A stretch of DNA of 64,000 nucleotides from Filosporella fistucella (GCA_030077755.1 JAQJZZ010000007.1:1426001-1490000), one strand, 5' to 3'. Numbered from the stretch's first letter, positions 20,386 to 33,793 are shown. Notes: a model not told the origin generated them from the sequence alone. A program made the numbers and translations.

Positions 20386-21979
20386 GTTTGATACACTGTA
20401 ATTTTGATAAGGCTATGGGCCTATCATCTGCCTTTATATTACTTTCCGGAGTGAACGAGCTATATGTAATTATATCTAGTTAGAACAAGTCATCAAATCG
20501 GATTTTTTTGTTACGGTCTTTATATAGCAGGGATCTTTGGCAGAAGAGGTATAGTTATCAACCCTAGCAAATAACATCATAATAATCAAATAATGCTAGA
20601 AGGTGTTGTGATTCTCTTTGAGTAAGTAGCATTCTCTCAGTGACATGAGTATAAAAAGCAAAATTATATACCCAGAGAGATACAGTCCCGAAGAGAGGGA
20701 ATGTCGACAGGGAGATCTCCCTTATAGCAGATAGTAGGGAGAATCGTGCGCTTTTACCAGAGTCTGAATTCCACCACTTTACCCAGCTGGATCGATCATT
20801 TGGGCGCGACGGTCTGATCAAAGAAGAGGAACTTTCCCTAGAGCTGGGTATCAAGTCACTCGGGAACCCAAGAGAATGGATGTTCCCAAATTATTTGCAG
20901 AACAGTAAGATGATTACAATAAATTCCATCGCGACAACAGGGGGCGACCATTTCACGAGTAATAGTCTCGATCTTAGCTGAGAACTATTATACTTCTGGC
21001 AATCTTCGTTAGACCCAACATCTGCTATGGTAAAGAGCACTATATCTTCGCAACCTACTACTATTCTGGGTTCCAATCGATTGCTACTGAGCTTAAGATT
21101 GGAAGCAACCGAAATTTACCACAATAGTGGATTGATGAATGATATATACCGGGGTCTTGGAAAATCGCTAGCAGAGACGAAAAGAAATAGCAAAGGTGTC
21201 AGGCCGCACCTGCCTGCCCTAATTCCTGTAGGTAGTTAGTCTTAGTCTTAGTATAGCTTTGCTGTTTTTAGAGAATACACATCGCATTCTCTCCCATTTT
21301 AGTCTATCTCATGACAAAAGAAATGTAGTGCCCGTGAACAGCGAGCCGCCTCATGACTTCTCTGTCTCGAGGAAAGTTACGTACCGGCAGAATGGAGCCT
21401 CGAAATAACTTGATGTGCCATGGCATGAAATTGAGCTGGAACATTTTAATAAGTGAAGAAGTCTGGTCTCAAACGGCCATAAGGGGGTTTATCATACCCA
21501 AGGGCCTACCCATGCAGAAATGAATATCTTGATGTGCTTATTCAGCGACGTTTCATTTAGGAGATAGAAGGGCACTAGAATGTGTATAGTACTGCAACAT
21601 ATTTCAATATGCGATCTATCTACTGATTTTCCACATCACTTAATGTTACAAGGCACAACAGATGTGAATAAGGTCAGACATGAAATTGCAACCCATGGAT
21701 GTGCATCACTTCAAAGGAAAACATACTTCATGGTAATATATGACAAACCAATTGATTATGACTATATTTATTTATTTCTGAGCCTCTTGGTTGCTGGAGT
21801 GAAATGACCACTCATACCACTGCCCAAGTCGAGCCTGTAAAGCCAGACGCGTGACAGAAGATCAAACCCATTACCTTCTCTTTGTTCAGGATAGGAGTAA
21901 CCTTACAGTATCTTAATTTCTACCGCTGAAAATTTGTGCTACGGACCTCTTTCGTATTGCTTTGTGGGGTTTGTGGTAA
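20386..21979. other. Intergenic, no gene recognised
   Basis: Short frames near 20564-20854 (minus) and 21027-21239 (plus) have no recognisable domain or exon partner. The right end is the 3' flank of the Kelch gene. Confidence 0.35.
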
Positions 21980-23002
21980 CTAAGGAGTGAACTTGTTGAA
22001 AGTACTCACAGGAGCACCACTCTGCCTTATGCCTCCCCCTGGTATATAGATGGAGCCATCAACAGCCACAGCAGAAGTCCCGTGTCTAGGGATATCCATA
22101 GCCCCCAGCTTTTCCCAGCAATCTTTACTTGTGTTATACACTTCTGTCTGATTGAATACCCCAAGTGAAGCAGGATACGGGTTTCCCTCACCCCCAAAGG
22201 CATACACCTTACTCCCCAAGACCGCCACAGCAACTCCGCCTCTGGCTGTTGGCATTCTCCCTTTCATCGTCACCCAGCCGCGAGTCACATTTCGTAAATC
22301 GAGAGCAAATACAGTGTCTCGACCATTTGCTTGTCCGTGGTCCCTACCTCCGATCACGTAGAATGTGTGCCCAACAACTGCACCGCCGGCATGATCTCTC
22401 GCTGCTGGAAGTGGAGGAAGGGCTGTCCAGTTTCCGGTGATAGTATCATAGGCACTCGCTGTATCAACAGTTTCCTGAACCTCACTCAGAGAAGAGAGAC
22501 CACCAGCAAGATACACCACAGATCCATAAACTCCCACGGCGGCGCTACCCCTTTTCAGTGGCATTCCAGATAGGACGCGCCACGAATCATGTGTAGGATC
22601 ATAAACCCAGCAGTCATCAACAGCACCCCAGCTCCCGCCAGCAGAGAGTCCACCGTTGATAGGAGCCAAGCCACCCAGGACGTAGATTTTGCCATGTACC
22701 ACGGCTGCATTAATGTGGTTTAGAGGCTTGGGCAATGGAGAGGAAGTTTTCCACGTGCGACGAGAGATGGAGTACATCTGAACCAAGGAGGTTGTTGGAT
22801 CAGTTGTAGAATCTGGAGGACCATTAACTATACCACCGAGGACGTAGATAGAACGAGGGGGCAGGAAAACTGTTGTGTGCTCCTGTCTAGAAGACTGCGT
22901 GATGTTTGGGAGTGATTTCCAGGTTCCTTGGTCTTGAATTATATGGTCGCATGTAGCAAATGTCTGGGCGACGAGAATGAGTATTAGAATAAGCTGTCTC
23001 AT
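21980..23002 (-). CDS. Secreted Kelch-repeat (galactose-oxidase-like beta-propeller) protein
   Basis: A single frame of 340 residues. Residues 1-17 (MRQLILILILVAQTFAT) are a clear signal peptide. The rest is a set of Kelch repeats with the hallmark YVLGG/YLAGG/YVIGGRD/YAFGGEG glycine pairs followed by conserved Tyr and Trp (e.g. RRTWKTSSPLPKP, GNWTALPPLPAA), about six blades in all. Such propellers act as protein- or carbohydrate-binding scaffolds. No copper-radical active site of true galactose oxidases is visible, so an enzymatic role is not supported. The frame ends with SGAPVSTFNKFTP. A GTGAGT donor lies just inside that end, so a short alternative last exon is possible. The gene is transcribed away from the threonine aldolase gene. 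Confidence 0.85.
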   Translation of the reverse strand: MRQLILILILVAQTFATCDHIIQDQGTWKSLPNITQSSRQEHTTVFLPPRSIYVLGGIVNGPPDSTTDPTTSLVQMYSISRRTWKTSSPLPKPLNHINAAVVHGKIYVLGGLAPINGGLSAGGSWGAVDDCWVYDPTHDSWRVLSGMPLKRGSAAVGVYGSVVYLAGGLSSLSEVQETVDTASAYDTITGNWTALPPLPAARDHAGGAVVGHTFYVIGGRDHGQANGRDTVFALDLRNVTRGWVTMKGRMPTARGGVAVAVLGSKVYAFGGEGNPYPASLGVFNQTEVYNTSKDCWEKLGAMDIPRHGTSAVAVDGSIYIPGGGIRQSGAPVSTFNKFTP

Positions 23003-24325
23003 TTTGGATGGTATTGTATTGTGTGGAAGTTTGATGGGCAGTTTTATATGAGTGGGCCACTCAGTGAATGGTGGAGATGTGTTGAAATGACAGAGGGGGC
23101 CAAGTGAAGTATTTTGTATTCAAATATGTTCGCTGGAAAGAGGCTGCCAAGATGGTCTTCGTATCCCCACGCACCACTCCCTATATTCCAAAGACGACGA
23201 CGACCACGCCGGCGGATGCTTGCATGAAACATGTAACTTGATTTTCTGTCTGTGTGAGAATCCGCCGTTGCATTCGCTACTCGGGGCTTTTTGGAGCTAC
23301 CGTTGCTTGTGTGGTACAAGCTTGCTAATCTCAAATGTTCGCGCGTTCGGATGTCTTCACAGAGATACTTTGTGGTACATTGATTTACTTGAAAGAAGAG
23401 GAGTGAGATTTCGGCCAAGTCGATAGAGCCGAGCAGCGAATGAACAGGGTAATCAATGTCAGCTGAGGTAACGCAAAAGCAGAGGCTTGGGCATGACGAC
23501 AAACAAGATTAAGGTAGGAAGTACAGTATTGTAAAATCTTACTTACTTGCGATCCGGTCAGTGTGATAGGGTGAGGTCGAAGGCGGGAGGTATGAGTAGG
23601 GTGTCATGGGTATACGAGTACCTAGGCAGCTACAACTGTCATCAGAAAAGCTATCACAGATCAGTGCTACAATTTAAGGCCACTCCTATAGTTTCATGCT
23701 TTAATTATTGTTTTTCTTCACGATTTACAATATTTGCGGTCTCTCCCTAACGCGGGTAGGCGTGGTGATCTGGAACAGGAGCACTTGTCGTTTGTATGTT
23801 GCCTTGTCCTACGTGGTTCTGTGAAGTCCCAGAGTACCAGAACGGATTAGTGGAGATATTATACACATAGTAGAACAATATTCTGGGCTCGTGTAAATAT
23901 ACTTTACCTTTCGAAGCGTGTTTTTTGTTCCAGTCTGCTTCGTTTTTCGGATGAGAATCTGTTGGAATGAAGAGGAGCTGCCAAGGTACTGGTACGTATG
24001 TACCTTCCTACCTACCTACTCACCTACCTTCAGTAGTGGAGGTAGGTCGAATCACTAGACTCCGCCCCGCCCCGCCCCTCCCCGCCCAGAGTTCAGAGGC
24101 CCCACTTTAGATTTTGTACCCTTCCAATTGGGTGCCAAGGCAAGTTAGCTCAGGCACGTTGGTACTGTACGCTACCTACTCTTTAAGGCTTTGAGGTTCA
24201 CATGGATGTGCGCAACCATAGACACCCTACCTATCACCTTGACTCTCTGAGGCTGTAGCCATCACCACCACAACACACAACATATTCCGTATCTACATAC
24301 GAATAGGATCCGACCTGGTTTACCA
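23003..24325. other. Divergent intergenic region with G/C-box cluster
   Basis: Lies between the starts of the Kelch gene (minus) and the threonine aldolase gene (plus). It contains CCTACCTAC-type repeats (24001-24030) and a run of CCCGCCCC boxes (24062-24089) about 240 bp upstream of the aldolase start. An open minus frame at 23044-23502 has no family features and was not accepted as a gene. Confidence 0.5.
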
Positions 24326-25832
24326 ATGTTACTGACCCCAGGCTTGAGGAGATGTACTTCCAGCCTGCGAATCAATACGGCCCTCAAGGTCCCATTCACG
24401 TATAAAGCACAGAAAAGGTATATCGAGCACAGTTCGAACCTGAGAGAGACTCCACTGCACAAGGAGCCAATAGACCAACATGCCATTATTCTGGAAGATT
24501 TGACTGGTCTTGGTGGTACTACTGACATCCGTCCAACTGATGGACCCCATACGAGACAAAATTCTTGGTCCGGGCCTGGTCCAGCGGCTTTGGATTTTAG
24601 GAGTGTGTATATCCTTCAACTTCTTGATCAATTCCCGTTGAGCTTCAAGCATGGCTATTGACCTGTTCCAGGCGACGTTGTCACTACTCCTACACCATCA
24701 ATGCTTGCTGCTATAGCCAATGCAAGCCTACTCGATGATGTATTCATGGAAGATCCAACAACCATCTCCCTAGAGTCAAATTTAGCGTCCCGTACTGAGC
24801 ACGAAGCTGCGCTTTTTGTACTATCGGGAACTATGGGAAACCAACTGGCAATTCGTTCTCATCTCACCCAACCTCCGCATTCTGTGCTTTGCGATCATCG
24901 CGCACACATTCTAGAATGGGAGGCTGGTGGCGTTGCGACTCTTTCTGGGGCCTTGGTGAAAGGCGTTGTACCGAGAAATGGAGTCTATTTAACTCTCCAA
25001 GACATAGAACAGAATGTCGTGATAGGAGATGAGATACATGGCGCCCCGACCAGAGTCATTTCTCTAGAAAATACACTCGGCGGCACCATAATGCCACTTG
25101 ATGAAGTCCGAAAGATCTCCAAATTCGCGAAAAGTCAGGGTATAAGGCTTCACCTCGATGGTGCGAGGATCTGGGAAGCTGTCGTAGCCGGGGCTGGATC
25201 TTTACCTGACTACACTAGGGAGTTTGACAGTGCCAGTCTATGCTTCAGCAAAGGATTGGGAGCTCCGGTTGGAAGCATTCTCGTTGGAAGTTCCAAGTTT
25301 GTCAAACAAGCTCGTTGGGTGAGAAAGAGTATCGGCGGAGGGTTGAGACAGCCCGGGGTCCTGACAGCTGCTGCAAGAGTCGCTATCGATGAAACGTAAG
25401 CTATGAGCAAGTTTGACACAGTTTTCGGACTCAAATGCCATATGGAGTTCCTAGAGATATACGCTAACTCGGCCCGCTCATATTAGGTTCGGGAGTGGTC
25501 CAAATGGTGAGGGAGGCTTGTTGGAGCAAAGTCATATTATGGCAAGGAGAATCGCAAAAATCTGGACTGATTTGGGTGGAAAGTTATCCAGTCCTACAGA
25601 GACAAATATGGTGTGGTTTGATCTCAACGATATTGGAATTACAGATGATGAATTCGCTGACATCGGGACTGCGCACGGATTGAGATTGCTTGGAGGCAGA
25701 TTGGTCGTACACTATCAGATCAGCGATGAAGCAGTGGAGAGGCTGGAAACTGTCATGAAGGTGGCTATGACTAGAAGGGGTGATGGTCCTGGCCTATCCA
25801 GGAAAATCGGCGAGAAAACTTATGGTACGTGA
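24326..25832 (+). CDS. Low-specificity L-threonine aldolase (GLY1-like)
   Basis: Three exons (24326-24602, 24672-25395, 25487-25832) give 448 residues. PLP enzymes of this family cleave L-threonine/allo-threonine to glycine and acetaldehyde. The first intron splits the conserved DFRSDVVTTPTPSML segment, which confirms the join. Family motifs are the DHRAHILEWEAGG loop (His171, stacks on PLP), LHLDGARIWEA (Asp255, binds the pyridine N) and SLCFSKGLGAPVGS with the Schiff-base Lys286. The C-terminal exon carries the small domain ending near GEKTYGT. The N-terminal 80 residues before the core are longer than in yeast Gly1 and may include a leader or an incorrect start. It is probably cytosolic. 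Convergent with the sugar transporter gene. Confidence 0.9.
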
Positions 25833-26722
25833 TTCCGGCATGGGCAAAATCATCCTTCCCCCATCCGGGCAGAGAAGGTGAGTGTAACAATGCAACGCAC
25901 GTGTAATTAGGAGCCTATTTGACACGAGAGGTAAATTTGACATCGAGGAGCGCTTCTGGGCCCTGTGTATACTTCTACAATGGAGCTCTAGGATTGTGAG
26001 AGGCGTTTTGATATCACTACCTAGATATTCTCGACAGGGGTATAAATTTTTTAAGTTCCCCTAGCATATTCGGGAGTAAACTCAGGTAGGACATTGGGTA
26101 GTCCGCCTTCAGGTAGGTGTCGATCATCTACGTGCCTCCATTCATGAACACTCTTTATGTCCTTGATTAAAGTGGGAATTGCTACCCACTTCGGTATACA
26201 ATCTAACCAGAAGTATTGCAGATTTGTGAGTAGTTTTAGTTGCGTGTCGTCTATTTTGAAGTGCTTCGAGTCTGTAAAGAAACCATATAGCTAGGCCGGT
26301 GCAAGATATCTTTGGATTAGCGTCCTATCTGTTCTGGTTTAGCTTTCTTGATACAGCAGTGGCAAAAAATAGCATTTCATGAGTCCGCGGTGCCTAGCGG
26401 CACTGATGGGGCAGCAAATTAGAAGCGCACATGGAATCATATGAATTGGAAGAGGTGTATTGATAATAGTTGCATTTTCCTGCAGGCAGCAGTGCTGAAA
26501 TATCTGTTCCTACTTTCCCCACATCCACGGGCGCACTTTTTTCAGTGTCAAATTTCATGGAACTATTCATCCCACCAAAAATCTCATGGAAATCACCACA
26601 GTATGAGGCAGCTACCATATTACAGGAAGGAATCTGCCCGCGAGGCAAAACCTCAATACCTTCCAAGATCTTCACCTCCTTGCTGGAAGTGTTACCAGAT
26701 CTTGTTATTCAATCTCTCGCGC
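25833..26722. other. Convergent 3' flanks, no gene recognised
   Basis: Lies between the ends of the threonine aldolase and sugar transporter genes. Short frames on both strands show no domain. Confidence 0.4.
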
Positions 26723-28603
26723 CTAGGATTTCTTGGGGCTATCCTCGACCTGCACAAACTCCACTCCTGGCTCCCCAATCGGATCTCCTGATCCGTGATG
26801 AATAGTTTTCTCAACAGCCCCGGTTGCCTTATCTGCAAGTGCTTCGTCTTCAAACAAGAAAGCCAGCTCTTCCAATGTTCTTCCATATGTCTCTGGGTAG
26901 AAGAAATATATCACCAAGATCTCAGCACAGATGGTACAAATGTACATAATCAGGTATTTCCAACCAGCGTTGTCCATGCCTTTGCAAGTCAGTTTATTTG
27001 ATGGTGGTCAAAGAATGGCAACTGCAACTTACCGATCGGATTAGTGAAGGTGGTGAAGAACCCTGCCCCTCTCACCCAGAATTGTTCGACTGATATCCCG
27101 CGTGACCTCTCCGCATAAGGAAACAATTCGACCATGTAAGCTGCAGTCATAGTTAGAAGTGTATCAGATAATATGGTGGGTGTACAGACTGTATGCAAGC
27201 GCGTTGTTTCCAATGTTATACCAGGGTGAGTAAAAGAAGATGAAGAACAGAACGGCGATTCCAGCACCTTTGTTCGGAACCTTCCTCGCCACAGCATCCA
27301 TAGCTTGTTGCATCGCCACGGTCCATCCGATGTATACGCACAGCATGCCGATGGCTCCCGTGAGAAACATTTTCCTGCGCGGGAACCGAGGAGCAATCAG
27401 CGCAATAGTGGTGCCATTGATAAAACTCCAAGCTGTGTTACCCAGATTAAACATTGTCTTGGTGTGGGAGTCCGTGTATCCGATCATGGTGAGGATTTGG
27501 CCCAGGAAGAATGAGATCAATGTATTTCCGGACCACTGTGTAAAAAGTCCCAGGGCTGCAGCAATGAAAGTACGTCGCCGCATTCCAGGGGTCCGAATCA
27601 TGTCCATCCACGATTGTTTTGCTGCCTCTAGTTCGATTTTGATTGTCGTTTCGATCTGTACCATCTCTGCTTTAACAAAGATAGAGTCTCGATCGCCTTC
27701 AGCGTGGTATTTGACAAGAATGTCAAACGCTTCGTCTCTCCTGTCCTTTGAGATCAAGTATCGTGGACTTTCAGGAAGGAAGCTAGAGAATGTTAGCTGG
27801 AGGAAGAGCTGTTTTGGTGGTGTACTTGCAATACTAAGGTCATCTGAACGAGGGACGGTGCACATTGCAGTAGTGAAGGGATCCGCCATGCCCAATTCCC
27901 GTGAATCTTGGCCGTCTCTACGATGATTCCCGAGGCGATCAAGGATCCAACAAACCATGATGCATTAAACATTGAAGTCATGATCGGGCGTTCCTTTGGG
28001 TATGCGAGTTCTCCGAGCATAGCAGAACCAGAAACAATACAGAAAACGATCCCAAATCCCAGAATCATGCGAGCGACGATATACATGCCAGCTTTGTGTA
28101 CTGTTAGCGGAATCAGCCAATGACTTGGATAGGGACAAATACTGTTTTGAGCGAAACCCTGAATCACCGCTCCAACGCACTGGAAGGTTGAGCCCAAGAA
28201 GATTGACCATCGCCGACCAAATCGCTGAGCCGTCCAGGGAACGACGGGCACAGCCAAAATAGCCCCGAGATTGTATGCAGCACTGATCATCCCAAGAAGA
28301 GGCCCAGTAACTTTCCAGACTTCCTTGCCTCCCACAGTGTGTATGGTGCCAAAATCTAGAAAGGTTAGCTCCTGGAGAAGTGAGATTGTCATCCAACTAA
28401 CACTTATTCCATGGATCAATCAGTTGAACACCATTAATCATTTGGCTGTCGAAGCCACTTGTGATTTCAATCCCCATACAAGTTGGATAGAGAAGAAGGT
28501 AGAGAAGTCTCAGGTTTCTCTTCTTCCACCATCTGACCTTGTCCTCATCGACCACACGAGTGAGGATCGGATCGGTCTCATGTCCGAGGTTGATAAGACC
28601 CAT
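26723..28603 (-). CDS. MFS sugar transporter (hexose/lactose permease type)
   Basis: Five exons (28603-28402, 28355-27835, 27796-27190, 27140-27033, 26979-26723) join without frame breaks to 564 residues, normal for fungal sugar porters with 12 membrane helices. The first exon gives the N-terminal tail and helix 1 with GIEITSGFDSQMINGVQ. The second has the loop motif QRFGRRWS and helices up to the cytoplasmic loop beginning PESPRYL. The third has QWSGNTLISFFLGQ of helix 7 and IAPRFPRRK. The splice to the fourth restores AYTYMVELFPYAERSRGI, and the last exon holds PETYGRTLEEL, the sugar-porter C-terminal signature. The substrate is not decided by sequence; the lactose permease/hexose clade is favoured. 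The second intron is only 38 nt and is the least certain join; an upstream GTTCAG donor would make it 50 nt. Confidence 0.9.
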
Positions 28604-30007
28604 TGTCACTGGAATTATGGGTAAAAAAGGTAAAGAATATAATCAATACTGAAAGCAGAGTATTGAAAAATCAGATGGTTGGCATTGTCCCAAGTTTTAT
28701 ACAAGGTCTCCAACTGAAGCGGAGTATGGGGTTGCTGTTCATCCTGGGGTAGAAACCCCGCAATCCGTAAAGATGGACAGAGGTCTCAGGGTTATCATTA
28801 GCTACGGATGAATGTCGAGCAAGGCCCCATGCATTTGAAGCTTGGCTAACATGTCAGAACAGCTCACCGGGTGCAATATCAATACTGGAAATCTGGTATG
28901 GTTGGATGACAATCGTAAATGCTGGATGGGTTTCAGTTACCATCGAGAATTCGTTTGTCGGTCGTTCTCTAGAGGCTATTGCTGTGCCGTCTGGTGCTCA
29001 TGCAAGGAATTGAATAGAGGGAGAAGTTGGTTCGGAAGATGACTCTCCGTCGCGAGCGAAACCCCCAAAGGGAAAATAGTCAAGGTATACGGGCAATAGA
29101 GGGTACTTTCAATAACCGTTGCATTTGCCGTCGTGAATTATAACACTTCAATTCGTGCATAATTTTACAGAACCGGCAAATCAAAAAACCAACATATGGC
29201 CCGTCGGAATGCTGGGACTGCTGGGACCTGGTGTCGTGGGATTCGCGGGAGGTGAGTTATCTGATATCCAGATCGGAAATTTTTTCGATACAAAGATACT
29301 ATCCCTTTGCGTGTGAAGAAGGTTCGAAGAGACAAGGGACAATAATTTATGACAGAACGAAGCAAATATGTATATCATTCAGGATATACTGTGTAGCTTA
29401 AGTTCCAAGCGCGATGCGCCGTATATGGGAGAATGCAATGCACCCCGCAGACTGGGCAAGTTGGCCTTTGGGCATCGGTCCTCCCAGAAGGTTGGTGGGC
29501 TGCGGTTGCATGGATGTGAGCGTGCAGGAGAAGTTACATGGTAAGAATACATGTTGTCAGCTGCAAGACCACAGTCGTGAAAACTACCTTACGAGCCTGA
29601 TATTTTAAGTCTGTGCGATTAGGGCCAAATAGCACAAATGCACCCTATAAATATTATAAATATTTTAATACTTTACTAATTCGTACAATATTTGGATTAT
29701 AAAAGTACCACCTTGGTGTAAGCTAGTATACCTAAGCTTAAGTTGTTAGAGCTTGTAGTTATTTAATCAGACTTAATTGTCCTAAGGGATCTGGGAGTTT
29801 AAGGGCCTAAAGAAAGGCCTATGGCGCACAGATTTAAGATATTGAGCTCGTTAAAGTAGAACACTGTCTCCTTGCTGAATGAACACCAGGAACCATCACG
29901 CATTGGTTAGTTCGACTTCCATTGAGCTAAGTACTATTAAATTGTTCCGAGTCTCTTGAAGAGCTCGGCCAATGTATTATTATACAATCAGGCAAGTCTG
30001 AAGATGT
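28604..30007. other. Intergenic, no gene recognised
   Basis: Promoter side of the sugar transporter and 3' flank of the phosphate permease. A locally A+T-rich patch lies at about 29630-29760. No coherent coding frame was found. Confidence 0.4.
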
Positions 30008-32185
30008 CTAAACTTCCTTGCCTTGAGCTTCTGGCTCTCTCACCTCCTTATTGACACTCTCCGGCGTCTCGGTATGGGCCTCTTCTTCACCAGAGAGGAC
30101 CTCCAGAGTAATTCGTGCAGTCTCGGGAATGCATAATGTTGTGAAGATGCCCAGAAACATGAAAAGGGCGAATATTTGCATCACATGCGGTAGCCATGGA
30201 CTAGCATCACGACCAGTTGCGCCTTTCGCAGCACCTCGGACCCTCAAAGGAGCAATCGCTGCTTGTGCAATGATTGCGCCGATCTTTCCCGAGGCAGCTG
30301 AGAAACCATGAGACGTCGATCTGTATCGAGTAGGAAAGCACTCTCCTGGCACGATGAACGTTGTTGAGTTGGGACCGAAATTGAAGAAGAACTGAGCAAG
30401 CACGTAGAGCGCGAGGAGGGCATGGCCGGACAGATGGTGGTAGGCAAATCCGAAGATGCAGAATAAGATTGTCTAGGTTAAACTTTAGCATAGAATTCCA
30501 CTTATCAGATATGGCCCTGAGAAATATGTATTTAAAAACATGCTGATGTATAGAGAGAGCGTACCAGGATTATAAAGCCCCCTAACTGGATAGGCTTCCG
30601 TCCAAGAGTATCGACCGTGGCAACTGTGACCCAATATCCGGGAATGGCTCCTGCTAGCACTATAATCAAGTTGCCTACAGCGAGATTCATGAGCTGCTTG
30701 TAGACAGTTGGTCCACCGGTGAAGCCGATCGTAGATAGAATAATCGGGTTGTTCAATGAGACGCCATAAAATGCACTAATAAAGTTAGCGCGGGGTGGTC
30801 CGCGGCGACTGGGACTCTTACACATCGAGCAAAAACCATGAACCTGCTGTGCCAAGAAGGATCTTTCCATTCTTCCACGTCGAGTAGTAGCTGAAGAAAT
30901 CTTTGAAGCTGGCTTTAGGCACAGTCATATCTCTCTCGCCGGCGATCTTTCCTTGCACTCGCGCAATCTCATCTGGATTACCACCGGATCTACCCGCTAC
31001 ATATGCCTCGACATCCTGTGCGGCCTTTTCGACATCTCGAGCAACATCAAAGGTATATCGCGGGGTTTCAGGAATCGTCAACCTGTAATAGAGAGCAATA
31101 CATGCTGGTACTGCACCGAAACCAATCAGGGTTCTCCACATCTAAAGACAGTCAGCATATAAAAAGATGAATGTGGAAATTGAAATCTAACCTTGTCGAC
31201 TGCGAGACCGCAGACACCCTGACAGGTGGCATATGTTTTTGCTGACGAGAGTGATCCCTTGAATCCAGCAGTGACCTTGATATGGTTAGACACGTTGACT
31301 GATGATTGTGAAGGCGGAAATTACTATGATCATAATGATGGCTGCTCCAAGCTGGCCGAAACCCTGCATGGCAAAGACGGCTCCCATCATAGCTCCTCGC
31401 CATTTTGTTGTTGCGAATCTATCACATATTAGCGGCTGAAGCAGACCTACAACGAGTAGTTTCAGGCCGATATACTTACTCGCTAGTGATAATTGAAGAC
31501 AAAGGGTAGTCACCACCGATTCCTATGAAGTTTGTCAATTATTTGGAGATTCAGAGCACTAAGAGTATCAAGAGCTTACCAATGCCCATCAATACTCGCC
31601 AGAAGATAATCGTCCCGACGATGTTCATTGAGTATGAGTTGGAGGTTAAAGCCTGAGCCAAGGTTGCAAATATAATGACTATCAGCTCCAGACCATACAT
31701 CCGCTTTCGCCCAACAATGTCGGCCAAGGCACCAAATCCCAATTGGCCCACAACGGTTCCTGCAGATGTAGCGACTTTAATGGCAGTATCAGAATTGGTG
31801 GGCATTGCACCTTTGTGAGTTGGCCTATGTGCGGTGTTAGATCGCTACCAGAGCAGAATCTGGATGCATACCAATAAACTATCCCAAGCATTGTTGTCAA
31901 CAGACCTACAGCAAAGATGTCATACGAGTCTGTGAAGAAGCCGATTCCAGCGACGACACAAGCACGAACATGATACCTCCAGAGTAATCAGCAAAGGCAG
32001 CAGGATGGGAATCAAACTGATGGGTCTTACCATCCGAAAGGAGCTTTGTCTATCTCGGCGAGGGCGAGTCGACGCCTTTCATTTGGGTCGGCAATGTGGG
32101 CAAAGTCGTTGTTGAAGTTATGGAAGGCTGCATTGCCACCAGAGGTTTTCGCCAGGACTGGGGCAATTGGGGGTGAAGGAGCCAT
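30008..32185 (-). CDS. Inorganic phosphate transporter, PHO84 type
   Basis: Nine exons (32185-32031, 31976-31872, 31824-31580, 31522-31480, 31418-31325, 31275-31192, 31141-30822, 30775-30565, 30472-30008) chain in frame to 573 residues, the normal length for plasma-membrane H+/phosphate symporters. Exon 1 carries FHNFNNDFAHIADPNERRR, and exons 1-2 join through PFGWYHVRACVVAGIGFF. Next come FTDSYDIF of helix 1, GRKRMYGLEL between helices 2 and 3, and the diagnostic GIGIGGDYPLSSIITSE (joined across introns). FATTKWRGAMMGAVFAMQG follows. The second half has FYGVSLNNP, DTLGRKPIQ and FNFGPNSTTFIVPGECFPTR. The C-terminal tail is hydrophilic. Every exon junction conserves phase, which strongly supports the model. 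In fungi this gene is usually induced by phosphate starvation; no clear regulatory site was identified upstream. Confidence 0.95.
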
Positions 32186-33793
32186 TGTTGTTTTGTTTTT
32201 TGTGATCCTCAATATTCAGAAGTTGAAGTATGAAGTGTCCAAGAAAATTTGTGTAGCTTGATTTGAAAAACTGAAGGATGGGGATCTGAGCAGTATTTAG
32301 CTGTAGTGAACGAGGCTACATGCGCTTCAGGACTACCACCCGGTCGGTGCTGTCAGCACACGATGGCGAACTTTGGAGTGAAGCAGAGCAGGGCAGGGCA
32401 CTTGTGATTAACCATCCGAAACGCCCTGTCCAAGCTGTCGTGAAGTACCTCTTTATCATGCAATGATACGGCAGTGAAGCAACAATAACCAGTTTTCAAC
32501 TTTTGGGCGTAGTGCAGCCCAGGCCAGTCCAATGCACTGTCAAATATCAGAAGCGTGCAGACGGTGTATAGTGTCTTCTCGATTTACTTCGAATTTGCTG
32601 CCTCTTCGCTGTCATCACCGCGAATGGGATGTTGGGAGGAGGAAACAAAGTCCCCATGATCGTGGGATTACCAGCAGGAAAGATGGTCCGAGGCTGACAA
32701 GGCTGACTTCGAGGCTGGTGGATGTTAACGAATGTAATTGTTGCACTGCAACACGTTCGCGAATGCTGGTATGTGATGGGCCGGAAGTTTTATGAGGAGC
32801 AGTAGAAGAAACGAGAAAAGTGTGGCGCTCGGTACACCATTTTGGAGATTGCGGACGCAATTGGGACACAAATGCGGGAAGCGTGGAGAAGGAAAACAGA
32901 AACACCACCTGAACGCTTGTTTGGTTGCTGCATCGACTGACAATTCGACCGGTTAGCACTCGCCACCACAGAGAATAGAGAATTCGAAGAATACGATAAG
33001 GGACGACAAGGTTGAGTCTCTCGACACGGAAGCTGGTGCTTCAATTGTGGCGTGTGCATCGTCATCAAGAAGGCACGTTCTTGAACTCGACTCTGGGAGA
33101 GGGCAACATCGAAAGAACAATAAATACAAAACCAGCGGTTGAGAAGGCACTAACGAGGTTTTCAAGAAGAGTCGTATGATGGTAAGGGTGCTATCTTCCG
33201 TATATCGTGTTCCACCGTGTCATTTCGGATGTGTCAACATGTTATCTTTTAGAAGTGTTTCCATGCAGTTTTGATGTTGTGGAAAAGCTTGGCTAGCGCC
33301 GAAAAGCTTGTGGTATCTTGGAACCAAGACATCGTCGAGAGATCAAGCAACTCTCCAAGTCCCAGGCAAGGCTTGGAATTTGTCTTGAGGCTTGCTGGAG
33401 TATTTATTGTAATGCATTCTAAGATGATGACGAAGATCGAATTCTTTACATAGACAGGGCAGTGGTGTTGAATTGTGACTTGGCATCCAGACAATGCAAT
33501 TTGAAAACATGTTTTGGAAATGGCCATCCGGAATAGGGGGTTGCTCTGATATTAGGTAACATGTGATTCAATAAGTGCCTTGGTTTCAGCTGGGAGATTT
33601 CCTCTTGTATGATAGGTACCCCACGTTCTGCACCACCGTCGAAGACCCAAAAGTCTCCACCTGAAAGACTTCATCTAATCATCCAATATCTCTCTGGAAA
33701 CTCTGCTTCTCGGGTGTAAAGTGTGTTCGTGACTATTGGTTTCGATGCTGCATGGCGATTTCCCCGGACACCGCAGCCTTTGGGAAATTCAAC
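32186..33793. other. Intergenic, no gene recognised
   Basis: Promoter region of the phosphate permease plus the 3' flank of TAD3. Only short frames on both strands, with no domain or exon chain. Confidence 0.4.

Noticed and set aside
23044..23502. 152-codon minus-strand frame upstream of the Kelch gene
   Set aside because: No domain, signal peptide or plausible exon partner; composition looks non-coding.
27240..27926. 228-codon plus-strand frame
   Set aside because: Antisense to the third exon of the sugar transporter, whose join and motifs are clear.
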